Shown here: positions 28,330-42,483 of the stretch, in pieces
How positions within the stretch are numbered: position 1 is the stretch's first letter
How the letters are laid out: each line of letters opens with the position of its first letter
DNA from: Nitrosomonadales bacterium
GTDB taxonomy: Bacteria; Pseudomonadota; Gammaproteobacteria; Burkholderiales; Gallionellaceae
Length of the DNA stretch: 64,000 bases
Assembly (NCBI GenBank): GCA_016199835.1
Contig: JACQFX010000002.1
Span: 1 to 64,000, forward strand
Reading direction: 5' to 3'
Position numbers and translations under genes: made by a program
Notes under the pieces: generated by a model
The model's input: only the letters and a program-made list of their open reading frames with translations
Told to the model about the DNA's origin: nothing
Database searches by the model: none

Positions 28330-29094
28330 ATGGAACTACAAACCAACAATCTCACGGTATCCATGGGTGGGAAGATCATCTGCCGCGACCTGGATTTTGC
28401 CATGCGTCCCGGCGAGTGCTGGGGCGTGCTCGGACAGAACGGCGCGGGCAAGACGACTTTGTTGCGCACGCTGGCAGGCTTGCATGCGCCGCAGGCCGGA
28501 GCGGTGAATCTGGATGGCAAGCCATTGCAAGCGCAATCGCGGCACGAGGTGGCGCGCAGCCTGGCTGTGCTGTTGCAAAGCGAGAGCGGCGAATTCTGGG
28601 GCAGCGTGCTGGACTATGTGTTGCTCGGGCGCTTTCCGCATCGTACCGCGCTGTTCGGTTACAGCGCGGCAGACGAAGCGATTGCGCAACAGGCATTGGC
28701 GCAGATGGAATTATTGCCACTGGCGCAGCGTCCACTCAATACGCTGTCTGGCGGCGAACGCCAGCGCGCGGCGATGGCCCAGGCACTGGCGCAGCAGACG
28801 CGTGGTTATTTGCTGGACGAACCCTTGCAGCATCTCGACCTGCGCCACCAGTTGCAGGCGATGCGCGTGTTCGGACAACTCAAGCAACAGGGCAAGGCAG
28901 TGTTGATGGTGTTGCACGACACCTTATGGGCGCAACGCTGCTGCGACCATTTGCTGTTGCTGTTCCCCGACGGGCGGACGCTGCACGGCGCGGCGCACGA
29001 GCTGTTGACGCGCGACCATCTGGAAGCCTTGTATCAATGCCCGTTGCGCGAGCTGATGGTGGAGGGAGAGCGCTGTTTTGTCCCCGGTGTATAA
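28330..29094 (+). CDS. FecE/BtuD-family ABC transporter ATP-binding protein
   Basis: The protein has 254 residues from ATG 28330 (MELQTNNLTVSMGGK); ATG 28318, just beyond the repeat arm, would add four residues. It has Walker A GQNGAGKTTLLR, the Q-loop (LLQSESGEFWG), signature LSGGERQRAAMAQAL, Walker B GYLLDEPLQHLD and the H-loop (VLHD). It powers the permease at 27226. The usual operon continuity is interrupted by the inverted repeat at 28211-28315, which may alter the ratio of the two products. Confidence 0.88.
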   Translation: MELQTNNLTVSMGGKIICRDLDFAMRPGECWGVLGQNGAGKTTLLRTLAGLHAPQAGAVNLDGKPLQAQSRHEVARSLAVLLQSESGEFWGSVLDYVLLGRFPHRTALFGYSAADEAIAQQALAQMELLPLAQRPLNTLSGGERQRAAMAQALAQQTRGYLLDEPLQHLDLRHQLQAMRVFGQLKQQGKAVLMVLHDTLWAQRCCDHLLLLFPDGRTLHGAAHELLTRDHLEALYQCPLRELMVEGERCFVPGV

Positions 29095-29148
29095 TCCGCG
29101 CTTCTCCAATGTCGCGCGCCCTGCGCGGCATGCAATTAGAAAAGTTCG

Positions 29149-30498
29149 ATGATAAAAAATCTGTTTAAACGCGTGTTCGGCAAACCCGCCAAAGTCCGGG
29201 CGGAAGGCAAGTGCCGCATCATCCCTTTTGATCTGCACCATGTCAGCCGCGACGGCATCAGCCCCGCCGCGCGCCGCGTGACCGATGGCTTGCAGGCTGC
29301 GGGATTCTCGGCGTTCGTGGTGGGCGGCGCGGTGCGCGATCTGTTGCTGGATCGTCATCCCAAGGATTTTGACGTGGCCACCAATGCCACGCCGGAGGAT
29401 GTGAAACGCGTGTTCCGCCGCTCGCGCATCATCGGGCGGCGCTTCCGCCTGGTGCATGTGATGTTCGGCGACGAGACGGTGGAAGTGTCCACCTTCAGGC
29501 GCATGATAGAAGCCGAGGATGCGCAGACCGACGAACACGGGCGACTGTTGCGCGACAACGAATTCGGCGACCAGGAGCAGGATGCGGCGCGGCGCGATTT
29601 TACCGCCAATGCGCTGTTCTACGATCCCGCCACGCAGGAGATCTGCGACTACCACAACGGCTATGCCGACATCCGCGCCAATACGCTGCGCATGATCGGC
29701 GAACCGGCAGTACGCTACCGCGAAGACCCGGTGCGCATGCTGCGCGCGGTGCGCCTGTCGGCCAAGCTGGGCATGAAGCTGGATGCGGCTACTGCAGCGC
29801 CTATCGCAGGCATGAAGGAATTGCTCGCCAACGTACCGCAGGCGCGCCTGCTGGACGAGATGCTCAAGCTGTTGCTGTCCGGTCATGCGGTGGAGTGCAT
29901 CAAGAAGCTGCGCGCGATGGATCTGCATCACGGCATGCTGCCGATGCTGGACGTGATTCTGGAGCAGCCGATGGGCGAGAAGTTCGTCATGCTGGCACTG
30001 GAAAACACCGATCAGCGCATCCGCGAGGACAAGCCGGTGTCGCCGGCTTTCCTGTTCGCCGCGCTGCTGTGGCATGAGGTGCTGTCGGACTGGAAGACGC
30101 AGCAGGATGCGGGCGAGCGGCCGGTGGCGGCATTGCATACGGCGATGGGTGCGGTGCTGGATCGGCAGCGCGAACAACTCGCCATCCCGCACCGCCACGA
30201 TGCGGTGATGAAAGAGATCTGGCTGATGCAGCCGCGCTTCGAGCAGCGCGGCGGACTGCGCCCGCTGCGCCTGCTGGAATTGCAGCGCTTCCGCGCCGCT
30301 TACGATTTCCTGCTGCTGCGTTGCGAGAGCGGCGAGGTGGATGCCGAACTCGGCCAGTGGTGGGAAGAGTTCCAGCATGCCACGGATGAGCGCCGTGCCG
30401 AGATGTTGTTGCCGGACACGGGCGGCGCGAAGAAGCGCCGCCGCCGGCGCAAGAAACCAGTGGGTGCTGGGGTGCAGGCGGAGTTGCCGATAGAGTGA
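29149..30498 (+). CDS. pcnB: Poly(A) polymerase I
   Basis: This 449-residue nucleotidyltransferase has the N-terminal catalytic motif VVGGAVRDLLLD and the metal-binding DFDVATNATPEDV. RNA-binding helical domains follow, with IIGRRFRLVHVMFG and DFTANALFYD typical of bacterial PcnB rather than CCA-adding enzymes. The C-terminus is a basic tail (KKRRRRRKKP) expected to bind RNA. It adds 3' poly(A) tails that promote RNA decay. It heads a tightly overlapping run pcnB-folK-deoxynucleoside kinase-panB. Confidence 0.9.
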   Translation: MIKNLFKRVFGKPAKVRAEGKCRIIPFDLHHVSRDGISPAARRVTDGLQAAGFSAFVVGGAVRDLLLDRHPKDFDVATNATPEDVKRVFRRSRIIGRRFRLVHVMFGDETVEVSTFRRMIEAEDAQTDEHGRLLRDNEFGDQEQDAARRDFTANALFYDPATQEICDYHNGYADIRANTLRMIGEPAVRYREDPVRMLRAVRLSAKLGMKLDAATAAPIAGMKELLANVPQARLLDEMLKLLLSGHAVECIKKLRAMDLHHGMLPMLDVILEQPMGEKFVMLALENTDQRIREDKPVSPAFLFAALLWHEVLSDWKTQQDAGERPVAALHTAMGAVLDRQREQLAIPHRHDAVMKEIWLMQPRFEQRGGLRPLRLLELQRFRAAYDFLLLRCESGEVDAELGQWWEEFQHATDERRAEMLLPDTGGAKKRRRRRKKPVGAGVQAELPIE

Positions 30499-30989
30499 TG
30501 GGCAGCGTTGTTTACATCGGGCTGGGCAGCAACCTGTCCGACCCGCGCGCGCAAGTGCTGGGCGCGATGCAGGCGCTCGGAGGCTTGCCAGGCACCCGGG
30601 TGACGGCGCGCTCTGCGCTGTATCGCAGTGCGCCCGTGGGTTATCTGGAGCAGCCGGATTTCATCAATGCCGTGGCACAACTGGAGACTGGGCTGGCGCC
30701 GCGTGCATTGCTGGATGCCTTGCTGGTATTGGAGCTCGAGCATGGCCGCACGCGCGAATTTCCCAATGCGCCGCGCACGCTGGATCTGGATGTATTGCTG
30801 TATGGCGACATGCGGCATCACGAACACGGGCTGACCCTGCCTCATCCGCAGATGCACAGACGCGCTTTCGTGCTGATGCCGCTGCTGGAGATTGCGCCGG
30901 ATTGCATGATCCCGGGCGTCGGTTCTGCGGCGGAAGCCTTGCGGCAATGCGCTGGCCAACAGTTGGAACGAGTCGAAGATGTTGCTTGA
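30498..30989 (+). CDS. folK: 6-hydroxymethyl-7,8-dihydropterin pyrophosphokinase
   Basis: This 163-residue HPPK transfers pyrophosphate from ATP to the pterin in folate synthesis. It has the N-terminal YIGLGSNLSDP, the pterin loop SALYRSAPVG and the signature RTLDLDVLLYGD. ATG at 30498 overlaps the pcnB stop by one base. A GTG three bases earlier is possible but less likely. Confidence 0.94.
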   Translation: MGSVVYIGLGSNLSDPRAQVLGAMQALGGLPGTRVTARSALYRSAPVGYLEQPDFINAVAQLETGLAPRALLDALLVLELEHGRTREFPNAPRTLDLDVLLYGDMRHHEHGLTLPHPQMHRRAFVLMPLLEIAPDCMIPGVGSAAEALRQCAGQQLERVEDVA

Positions 30990-31617
30990 TAAATACCGTT
31001 ATGTGGCCGTGGAAGGCCCGATAGGTGTGGGCAAAACCAGCCTGGCGCGCCGCCTGGCTGCGCATTCCGGCGCGAATCTATTGCTGGAGAGACCCGGCGA
31101 AAATCCTTTTCTGGCGCGCTTCTATCAGGATCCGGTTCGCCATGCCTTGCCCACGCAACTGTTCTTCCTGTTCCAGCGCAGCAATGAAGTGCGCGAACTG
31201 GCGCAGATGGATATGTTCAGCGCGAATACGGTATCGGACTACCTGTTCGACAAGGATGCGTTGTTCGCCCGCATCAATCTCAGCGACGAAGAATTCGCGC
31301 TATACCAGAACATCTATCGCAGCCTGGCGCCGCAAGTGACCGCGCCGGATCTGGTGATCTACCTGCAAGCCCCGGTGGAGACGCTGGTCGAGCGCGTGCG
31401 CCGCCGTGCGCTGGCTTATGAGCGTCCGATCTCCGATTTCTATCTGCTGCGTCTGGCGCAGGCCTATAGCGATTTCTTCTATCATTACGCTGCGGCGCCG
31501 GTGCTCGTCGTGAACACCGAGCACCTGAATCTCGTGGATAATGACGACGACTTCGCCATGCTGTTGCAACGCATCGAGGAGATGCGCGGACAGCGGGAAT
31601 TTTTCAGCAAAGGATGA
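30979..31617 (+). CDS. Deoxynucleoside kinase (dGK/dCK-like family)
   Basis: This 212-residue P-loop kinase has Walker [17 protein letters not shown], the [15 protein letters not shown] substrate region and the lid arginines in [12 protein letters not shown]. It phosphorylates deoxynucleosides for salvage. The gene overlaps folK by 11 bases and panB by 4, so the four genes are one coupled operon. The folK-kinase-panB order is common in betaproteobacteria. Confidence 0.85.
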   Translation: MLLDKYRYVAVEGPIGVGKTSLARRLAAHSGANLLLERPGENPFLARFYQDPVRHALPTQLFFLFQRSNEVRELAQMDMFSANTVSDYLFDKDALFARINLSDEEFALYQNIYRSLAPQVTAPDLVIYLQAPVETLVERVRRRALAYERPISDFYLLRLAQAYSDFFYHYAAAPVLVVNTEHLNLVDNDDDFAMLLQRIEEMRGQREFFSKG

Positions 31618-32411
31618 CGATGCGGACTACCTTGACGGACCTGCATGCCAAGCGCGACAAGGGTGAAAAGCTCGCCGTGCTGACCTGTTACGACGCCAGC
31701 TTCGCTGCGTTGCTCGAAGCCAATGGCGTGGACGTGCTGCTGGTCGGCGATTCGCTGGGCATGGTGCTGCAAGGCCACGAGACCACTTTGCCGGTAACGC
31801 TGGACGAGATGGCGTACCACACGGCCTGCGTGGCACGCGGAGCGCAGCAGGCATTCATCGTCGCCGACATGCCGTTCGGCACTTTTCAGGTCAGCCCGGA
31901 AAAGACTTTCGAACATGCCGCGCGATTGATGGCGGCGGGTGCGCAGATGGTCAAGCTCGAAGGCGGTGCCGCGATGGTCGACACCATTGCTTTCCTCACC
32001 CGGCGCGGCATTCCGGTGTGCGCTCACATCGGACTAACCCCGCAGTCGGTGCACCAGATGGGTGGCTATCGCGTGCAGGGCAAGACGGCGGCGGATGCGC
32101 AGCGCCTGCTGAACGACGCCGCCGCCGTGGCGCAAGCCGGTGCTGGCATGCTGGTGCTGGAAACCATCCCTGCGCTGCTCGCGGCAGAGATTACCGCGCA
32201 ACTCACCATCCCCACCATAGGCATAGGCGCGGGCGCGGAGTGTTCCGGCCAGGTGCTGGTGCTGCACGATATGCTCGGCATCTATCCGGGCAAGAAGGCG
32301 CGCTTCGTGAAGAACTATATGCAGGGTGCGCAGTCCATCGCCGATGCGCTGGCGCACTATGTGGTTGAAGTAAAGGCGGGCACGTTTCCCGGTGCTGAAC
32401 ACAGTTTCTGA
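31614..32411 (+). CDS. panB: 3-methyl-2-oxobutanoate hydroxymethyltransferase (ketopantoate hydroxymethyltransferase)
   Basis: This 265-residue TIM-barrel enzyme makes ketopantoate from alpha-ketoisovalerate with methylene-THF, the first pantothenate step. It shows [40 protein letters not shown] and the catalytic Glu region PTIGIGAG. It starts with the ATGA overlap with the kinase gene. Unusually, panC is not next: a 2.1-kb envelope gene intervenes. Confidence 0.95.
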   Translation: MTMRTTLTDLHAKRDKGEKLAVLTCYDASFAALLEANGVDVLLVGDSLGMVLQGHETTLPVTLDEMAYHTACVARGAQQAFIVADMPFGTFQVSPEKTFEHAARLMAAGAQMVKLEGGAAMVDTIAFLTRRGIPVCAHIGLTPQSVHQMGGYRVQGKTAADAQRLLNDAAAVAQAGAGMLVLETIPALLAAEITAQLTIPTIGIGAGAECSGQVLVLHDMLGIYPGKKARFVKNYMQGAQSIADALAHYVVEVKAGTFPGAEHSF

Positions 32412-32552
32412 CTGTCGGGTAAAACTAATCACGCTTGATGCGGTCACATTCTGCAATATCCTGCTCGGTGAGCATTTCTCAAGCGCTGCCCCCGCGTACC
32501 ACGCGTTGCGGGGAAGGCGGGTAGGTTGAATCGAAAGCATAGGTGACTAACG

Positions 32553-35538
<2,986 letters not shown>

Positions 35539-35568
35539 TGCGCGCCTTGTTTTCAGGAGAATGACCTA

Positions 35569-35949
35569 ATGCAACGCATCATGCTTAAATCCAAATTGCA
35601 CCGCGTGCGCGTGACGCACTCGGAGTTGCATTACGAAGGTTCGTGCGCGATAGACGATAACCTGCTGGATGCCGCCGACATCAGCGAGTACCAGCAGATA
35701 GATATTTATAACGTCAGCAACGGCGAGCGCTTCACCACTTACGCGATCCGCGCGCAACGCGGTTCCGGCACCATCTCGGTGAATGGCGCGGCGGCGCACA
35801 AGGCCGATCCGGGCGACATCCTCATCATCGCTTCCTATGCGATGTATTCCGAGCTGGAGCTGCAAAAATTCCATCCCCAACTTGTCTACGTGGACGAGCA
35901 AAACCGCATCATCGCCCAGCGCGATCACATCCCCGCCCAGGCTGCCTGA
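35569..35949 (+). CDS. panD: Aspartate 1-decarboxylase (pyruvoyl enzyme precursor)
   Basis: The 126 residues are the standard PanD length. The self-cleavage site G24-S25 in HYEGSCAID yields the pyruvoyl group from S25. The enzyme makes beta-alanine from aspartate for the neighbouring panC product. An AGGAG ribosome site precedes the ATG. Confidence 0.96.
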   Translation: MQRIMLKSKLHRVRVTHSELHYEGSCAIDDNLLDAADISEYQQIDIYNVSNGERFTTYAIRAQRGSGTISVNGAAAHKADPGDILIIASYAMYSELELQKFHPQLVYVDEQNRIIAQRDHIPAQAA

Positions 35950-36058
35950 TTGTCTGTCCTGCAGCGGGACAGAGATGAGGCACGGTTATTTGACCTACTC
36001 CCTCCAGGGGCATATGCTTGCGCCAGCAGGTAAAAGTTTTGGCTCAGGGAGAATGGTC

Positions 36059-37435
36059 ATGAATAATATTCGGTCTTTATGCTTGCTGTCTGCGGTGATC
36101 TGCGTGGGTGCGGTAGCCGGGCGCGACGCGCATGCGCAAGCAGTTCCCTTGCAGACTTCCTCCAACCAGAATCTGTCAGAGAGCCTTCTTGTCGAGGCGG
36201 ATGCCCTGCTCAAGGCGCATAAGCCCGCAGCAGCCTATGCCTTGTTGGCGCCGTATCAGACCGAGCGTGCCGGGGAGCCGGCATACGATTATTTGCTCGG
36301 CATCGCTGCGCTCGATAGCGGCAAGCTGAATGAGGCGATATTCGCACTGGAACGTGTGCTGGCGGTCGAGCCCGGCAATTTGCAGGCGCGCGCCGAGATC
36401 GCCAAGGCCTACCTGGCTGCGGGTGAAGCGGCAACATCCAAGCGTGAATTTGAAATCGTCCAGCAGCAGAATCCTCCCAGGGAAGTCAGTGCGACCATAC
36501 AGAAATATCTCGATATTATTGAGACGGCCCGTGCAGGAATGGCCACTACAGTGCGAGGATATGTGGAGGCGACGCTGGGCGACGACAGCAACGTTAATAG
36601 TGCGACTTCGAGCAGTCAGATTGCGCTTCCACTGTTTGGTGGTTCCCTCTGGAATTTGAATGCAGATGGAATTGCCCGTCGCGACACTTTCAATAATATT
36701 GGCGCCGGATTTTCCGTGCGCCGCCCCCTGTACAGGGACTGGGCAGTAATCGGTGGGGCGAATGCGAATCAGCGAACAAACAGTTCTGCGCATTCTTTCG
36801 ATACCGGTAGTCTGGATGCCACCCTGGGTGTCAGCCATACCAGGGGTGACAATATTTACTCGGCAGCATTGCAGGTGCAGAGCTTTGATCTGCGCAGCAA
36901 GCGTTACCGCGACGCGGCGGGCGTGACGGGGCAATGGCAACGCAATGCAGGCAACAGCAGCCAGGTCAGCATTTATTTTCAGTACACCTATTTGTCCTAT
37001 CCAGAACAAAGCGTGAGGAATGTAGATCGCTATGTATTGGGCGGGGCATATGCACGCCTGCTTGACGGGAAATTCAGTCCCAGCGTTTATATTGGCGCTT
37101 ATGCCGGCACGGAAAAGGAGCGGCAGCCCAATGTGCCTTATCTGGGGGATAAGCTCTACGGCGTGCGGACAGGGGGCGAGTTGAAACTCAATGCGCAAAC
37201 CACGCTGACCGGCTCGGCCAGCGTGGAGCAGCGCAATTATGGCGGGCAGGATCCTTTGTTCCTGGTGGGGCGTAGCGACACACAGTCCGACCTGAAATTG
37301 GGAGTGACCTATATCCCCGCGCAAAGATGGACGATAACGCCCAGCCTGGCTTATACCCATACGCGTTCCAATGTCACCATCAATCAGTATGACCGCACGG
37401 TGTTCAGTGTCAGTGTGCGCCGTGACTTCAACTAG
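36059..37435 (+). CDS. TPR + outer-membrane beta-barrel protein of the Slam (surface lipoprotein assembly modifier) type
   Basis: The protein has 458 residues from ATG 36059, preceded by AGGGAG at the right distance; ATG 36053 is too close to it. A signal peptide (about 1-25, ending AHA) leads to TPR-like helices (about 40-150: AAYALLAPYQ, YDYLLGIAALDSGKLNEAIF). A C-terminal barrel of about 285 residues (DUF560-like) follows, with alternating strands and a final strand ending SVSVRRDFN, an outer-membrane barrel end. Known Slams move TbpB-like proteins across the outer membrane. The next gene, 16 bases away, encodes a protein with a TbpB-like C-terminus. The family call is from architecture and motifs, not a search. 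Confidence 0.72.
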   Translation: MNNIRSLCLLSAVICVGAVAGRDAHAQAVPLQTSSNQNLSESLLVEADALLKAHKPAAAYALLAPYQTERAGEPAYDYLLGIAALDSGKLNEAIFALERVLAVEPGNLQARAEIAKAYLAAGEAATSKREFEIVQQQNPPREVSATIQKYLDIIETARAGMATTVRGYVEATLGDDSNVNSATSSSQIALPLFGGSLWNLNADGIARRDTFNNIGAGFSVRRPLYRDWAVIGGANANQRTNSSAHSFDTGSLDATLGVSHTRGDNIYSAALQVQSFDLRSKRYRDAAGVTGQWQRNAGNSSQVSIYFQYTYLSYPEQSVRNVDRYVLGGAYARLLDGKFSPSVYIGAYAGTEKERQPNVPYLGDKLYGVRTGGELKLNAQTTLTGSASVEQRNYGGQDPLFLVGRSDTQSDLKLGVTYIPAQRWTITPSLAYTHTRSNVTINQYDRTVFSVSVRRDFN

Positions 37436-37451
37436 ACCGGAGGGGAATGCC

Positions 37452-38930
37452 ATGTTCCTTCAATATTGTTTTCGTTTATTCCGCCATGTAGCTTTGCTGG
37501 GGCTGTTCGCTATGGTTTTTCCGGTGACGGGGTATGGCATGGTTGCGGGCCGCATGAATTTTGCGTTCGGCAATGTGGAAGCGATAGCCTCAGACGGCAG
37601 CCGCCATGCTTTGATAAAAGGCGCCGAGATCAATACGGGCGAGACTATCAGCACGGCGGCCGGGGCCAGGGCACAAGTCCGTTTCAGCGATGGCGGTTTC
37701 ATTTCGCTGCAACCCAACACCCTGTTCCGCGTGGATGAGTTCAACTACAAGAACAAGACTGACGGCGAAGAGCGAGGCTTCTTCAGTCTGTTGAAGGGCG
37801 CATTGCGTGCGGTCACAGGCGCGATAGGCCACGTCAACCGTGATACTTACCGGGTTACTACGCCCGTTGCCACGATAGGCATCCGGGGCACCGGTTATAA
37901 CGTGGCACTTAACGACAGCGGCTTGTTCGTGAATGTGGGCGAAGGTGCGATTTCCTTGGCCAATAACGCGGGGCTATTGGTGGTCACTGCGGGTGGTGCG
38001 GCATTCGTCAAGGATGGCAACACGGCGCCCGTGCCCAGTGACGAGTTGCCCCAGCTTTCCCCCGCGAGTTTCCAGCCCCTGCCTACTACCTACTATGCGG
38101 GCGTGGATTACTCGGGGCTGGATTTCAATGCAGCAGGCGACCTGGCCGGCTTCCAGCCGTTGCCGCCCGGTATCTACGTCGCAGGAAATGACCGTGGCCT
38201 GCCCAGCCTGATATCCGGACCAGGTTATACGCTGGCCTATGCCTATATGCAGTGCGGCGATGGCTGCTACGGATCGGGGGCGAGCGTGATTACGGATGTT
38301 ACAGCCGATTTCGGCGGTGCCAGCCAGTTACTGCAATACAGCGGAGGGGAAAATGGTGCGCTCGGATCGGCCAGCGTGACGTTCTCTGCCACCGATGGCA
38401 TCATCGGCTGGGGGCGCTGGGATGGCAGCACGGTCAACCCACAAGGTTACGATTACGGCCCACATCCGTTGTACTCAGGCGTGTTTCATTACGTGGCCGG
38501 CATCCCGACCGCAGACATGCCGGTGTCGGGCTCGGCGACATACAACCTGATCGGCTATACCGCGCCAAGCGCGACAGATGGCTCTGTGGGCTGGTCCGTG
38601 AATGGGACTATCAGCGCCGATTTTTCGACGTATGACATTGGCGTGGACATGACGGTCGCGAACACCGGCGCATACCATGCGTATGTAATCCGGGACACCA
38701 TGTTGAGCGCCCGCTCAGGCGCCACTTTCAGTGGTTCGCCGGTACCCTATTCCGGTCTGGATAACAGCGATTGCGGCAATGGCTGTTCTGCTTCGGTAAA
38801 CGGTTTCTTTGCGGGATCCAATGCGGCGCGCGCGGGGCTGACCTATTCGATCAACGATTCCTCCAGCAATCTGAGTGTGCAGGGTGCCGCCGCGTTTACG
38901 AAGGCAGCTCCGGTGACGTATGTGCCCTGA
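37452..38930 (+). CDS. Exported FecR-domain protein with a TbpB-like C-terminal beta-barrel (probable Slam substrate)
   Basis: The protein has 492 residues from ATG 37452 after GGAGGGG. A signal peptide (about 1-30) has no lipobox cysteine, so it is not an obvious lipoprotein. A FecR domain (about 33-195) has GAEINTGETISTAAGARAQV and VTTPVATIGIRGTGYNV. A long Gly/Ser/Tyr-rich region follows. The last about 130 residues alternate beta-strand patterns and end with VNGFFAGSNAARAGLTYSIN, then VQGAAAFTK. This closely resembles the 'G.F.G..A...G..Y......GvF..k' end of TbpB-type barrels. It is placed directly after a Slam-like transporter. Ligand and function are unknown. Confidence 0.65.
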   Translation: MFLQYCFRLFRHVALLGLFAMVFPVTGYGMVAGRMNFAFGNVEAIASDGSRHALIKGAEINTGETISTAAGARAQVRFSDGGFISLQPNTLFRVDEFNYKNKTDGEERGFFSLLKGALRAVTGAIGHVNRDTYRVTTPVATIGIRGTGYNVALNDSGLFVNVGEGAISLANNAGLLVVTAGGAAFVKDGNTAPVPSDELPQLSPASFQPLPTTYYAGVDYSGLDFNAAGDLAGFQPLPPGIYVAGNDRGLPSLISGPGYTLAYAYMQCGDGCYGSGASVITDVTADFGGASQLLQYSGGENGALGSASVTFSATDGIIGWGRWDGSTVNPQGYDYGPHPLYSGVFHYVAGIPTADMPVSGSATYNLIGYTAPSATDGSVGWSVNGTISADFSTYDIGVDMTVANTGAYHAYVIRDTMLSARSGATFSGSPVPYSGLDNSDCGNGCSASVNGFFAGSNAARAGLTYSINDSSSNLSVQGAAAFTKAAPVTYVP

Positions 38931-38981
38931 TGTATTGTGCAGCGGAGCCGCTGTGCCTGCGTGCACACAGTCCCTGATTCG

Positions 38982-40854
<1,873 letters not shown>

Positions 40855-40902
40855 TTCTGCGGGCGCGCCAGAGCACATAAAAACCTGACCAAAAACCATG
40901 TA

Positions 40903-40980
40903 ACCACGGAAGACACGGATAACACGGAAAAATCAAAAGACGAGAGCAGGTGTTTCCGTGTTATCCGTGCCTTCCGTGGT
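40903..40980. repeat. Dispersed inverted repeat (ACCACGGAAGACACGG type), copy 2
   Basis: The arms at 40903-40930 and 40953-40980 are inverted copies of a 28-base sequence starting ACCACGGAAGACACGG (27 of 28 match) around a 22-base spacer. It belongs to the same family as 28211-28315. It lies between the convergent ends of the YchJ-like gene and the cytochrome cluster and could act as a bidirectional terminator-like hairpin. Confidence 0.88.
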
Positions 40981-41012
40981 CGATGTTTTCGATGAAAAGC
41001 GCTGCGCGCCAT

Positions 41013-41654
41013 TTACTGTACGGAAATATATTGCGCCAGCGCTTCGATCTCGGCATCGGTCAGCGCCTTGGTCATGAGATTCATGATGCCGCCGGGGCTG
41101 TTGGTGCGGGAGCCGTTCCTGAAGTTGATGAGCTGTCCGCGTATATATTCCTTCTGCTGCCCGCCGAGCACCGGGAACATCGACGTGGTGGGAGATACGC
41201 CCTTGCCTTTTACACCGTGGCAGCCGACGCAGGCTATGCGCTGCTTGGCCGTATCGCCATGCAGGAAGATATCTTCCCCGATCGGGTTGCCTGCCGAACC
41301 GTTGCCTTTCATTTTTATCTGCTTCTCGAAATAAGCGCCGATATCGGCGAGGTCGACATCGCTGTTCACAGTTCCTGCCATGGCGTTCATGATCGGATGC
41401 GAACGTGCGCCGCTCTGGTAATTGCGCACTTCCTTTTCAATGTAATGGCCATATTGCCCCGCGAGCTTGGGGATCAGCGGCTCGAAGCTGATCCCGTCAT
41501 CGCCGTGACAACCCTGGCACAGGAACGATTTCTCTTTGCCTGCGACCGGATCACCGGCTGGGGCCGCAGCCGGTTTCCCGGCATATGCGGTCACAGCGGT
41601 GAACTGGATGAGCAGGGCGAGTCCGCAGGCTATGCTGTGTTTGATGTGCGACAT
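41013..41654 (-). CDS. Diheme cytochrome c, c4-like (paralog 1 of the cluster)
   Basis: This 213-residue protein has a signal peptide (AYA cleavage) and two class I heme sites, CQGCH and CVGCH. Probable Met ligands lie in IMNAMAGT and IMNLMTKA. The two-domain plan matches periplasmic cytochrome c4. It is closely related to the genes at 41669 and 43239 (shared ISFEPLIPKLAGQYG and FPVLGGQQKEYIRGQL segments), so they are duplicates. It is last of four consecutive diheme cytochrome genes on the minus strand. It probably shuttles electrons to terminal oxidases. Confidence 0.88.
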   Translation of the reverse strand: MSHIKHSIACGLALLIQFTAVTAYAGKPAAAPAGDPVAGKEKSFLCQGCHGDDGISFEPLIPKLAGQYGHYIEKEVRNYQSGARSHPIMNAMAGTVNSDVDLADIGAYFEKQIKMKGNGSAGNPIGEDIFLHGDTAKQRIACVGCHGVKGKGVSPTTSMFPVLGGQQKEYIRGQLINFRNGSRTNSPGGIMNLMTKALTDAEIEALAQYISVQ

Positions 41655-41668
41655 GGTGTTTCCCCGTG

Positions 41669-42367
41669 CTATTGGGCAGAAGCGTATTCCGCCAGGGCTT
41701 CGATCTCGGCATCAGTCAGCTTTTGCGCGATCTTGTTCATCACGCCGCTCGGGCTGTTGGTGCGGTAGCCGTCGCGGAATAGCGTGAGCTGCCTGCGCAC
41801 ATATTCCTTGTTCTGGCCACCGATCACCGGGAACAGCGAGGTGTTCGGAGTCAGACCCTTGCCCCGCACGCCGTGGCAATTGATGCAGCCGACCACGGTT
41901 CTCGATATGTCGCCGTGCAGGAACAGGTTCTTGCCGGTCTCGTTTTCCGCACCTGCGCCCTTCATCTTGGTCTGGCTGGCGAAGTAAGCGGCGATGTCGG
42001 CCTGATCCGTTTCATTGGCTATCGTGCCCACCATCGCGTTCATGATCTGGTGCGAGCGTGTGCCGGCCTGATAGTTGCGGATCTGTTTGGTGATGTATCT
42101 GGCGTATTGCCCGCCGAGGCTGGGCACCAGCGGTTCGAAGCTGATACCGTCCGTGCCGTGGCAGCCCTGGCACAGTATGGACTTCTCCTTGCCTGCGGCG
42201 GGATCGCCGGAGCTGCTGCGCAGCTTGACTGCCTCGGCGCTGTCGACGAAGGTGTCAACCTGACCGGTGAGCGGATTGGTGTCGTCGTTCTGGGCGAACG
42301 CAGCCGCCGTACTGAGCAACATGCTCAGCGCGAGTCCGGCAGCGATACTGGTTTTTATATGGAACAT
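41669..42367 (-). CDS. Diheme cytochrome c, c4-like (paralog 2)
   Basis: This 232-residue protein has a signal peptide (AFA cleavage) and heme sites CQGCH and CINCH, with Met ligand candidates in IMNAMVGT and VMNKIAQK. It shares ISFEPLVPSLGGQYARYITK and FPVIGGQNKEYVRRQLTLFR with its neighbours. An about 25-residue insert after the signal peptide (DTNPLTGQVDTFVDSAEAVK) is shared in part with the gene at 43239. It ends 14 bases before the next cytochrome gene. Confidence 0.88.
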   Translation of the reverse strand: MFHIKTSIAAGLALSMLLSTAAAFAQNDDTNPLTGQVDTFVDSAEAVKLRSSSGDPAAGKEKSILCQGCHGTDGISFEPLVPSLGGQYARYITKQIRNYQAGTRSHQIMNAMVGTIANETDQADIAAYFASQTKMKGAGAENETGKNLFLHGDISRTVVGCINCHGVRGKGLTPNTSLFPVIGGQNKEYVRRQLTLFRDGYRTNSPSGVMNKIAQKLTDAEIEALAEYASAQ

Positions 42368-42483
42368 GTCATTCTCCTCCGCCTGGATATAAGAATCGCG
42401 GCGGTATGCCTAAACTATGAAGGGCGGCGGTGATGCAGCAACACCGCCGTTACCATGAGAATCAGCCATTGATTCGGGAGTCC

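Noticed and set aside
28924-30378. Long open frame (484 codons) on the minus strand
   Set aside because: Antisense shadow of pcnB; the His/Gln-rich translation has no family features.
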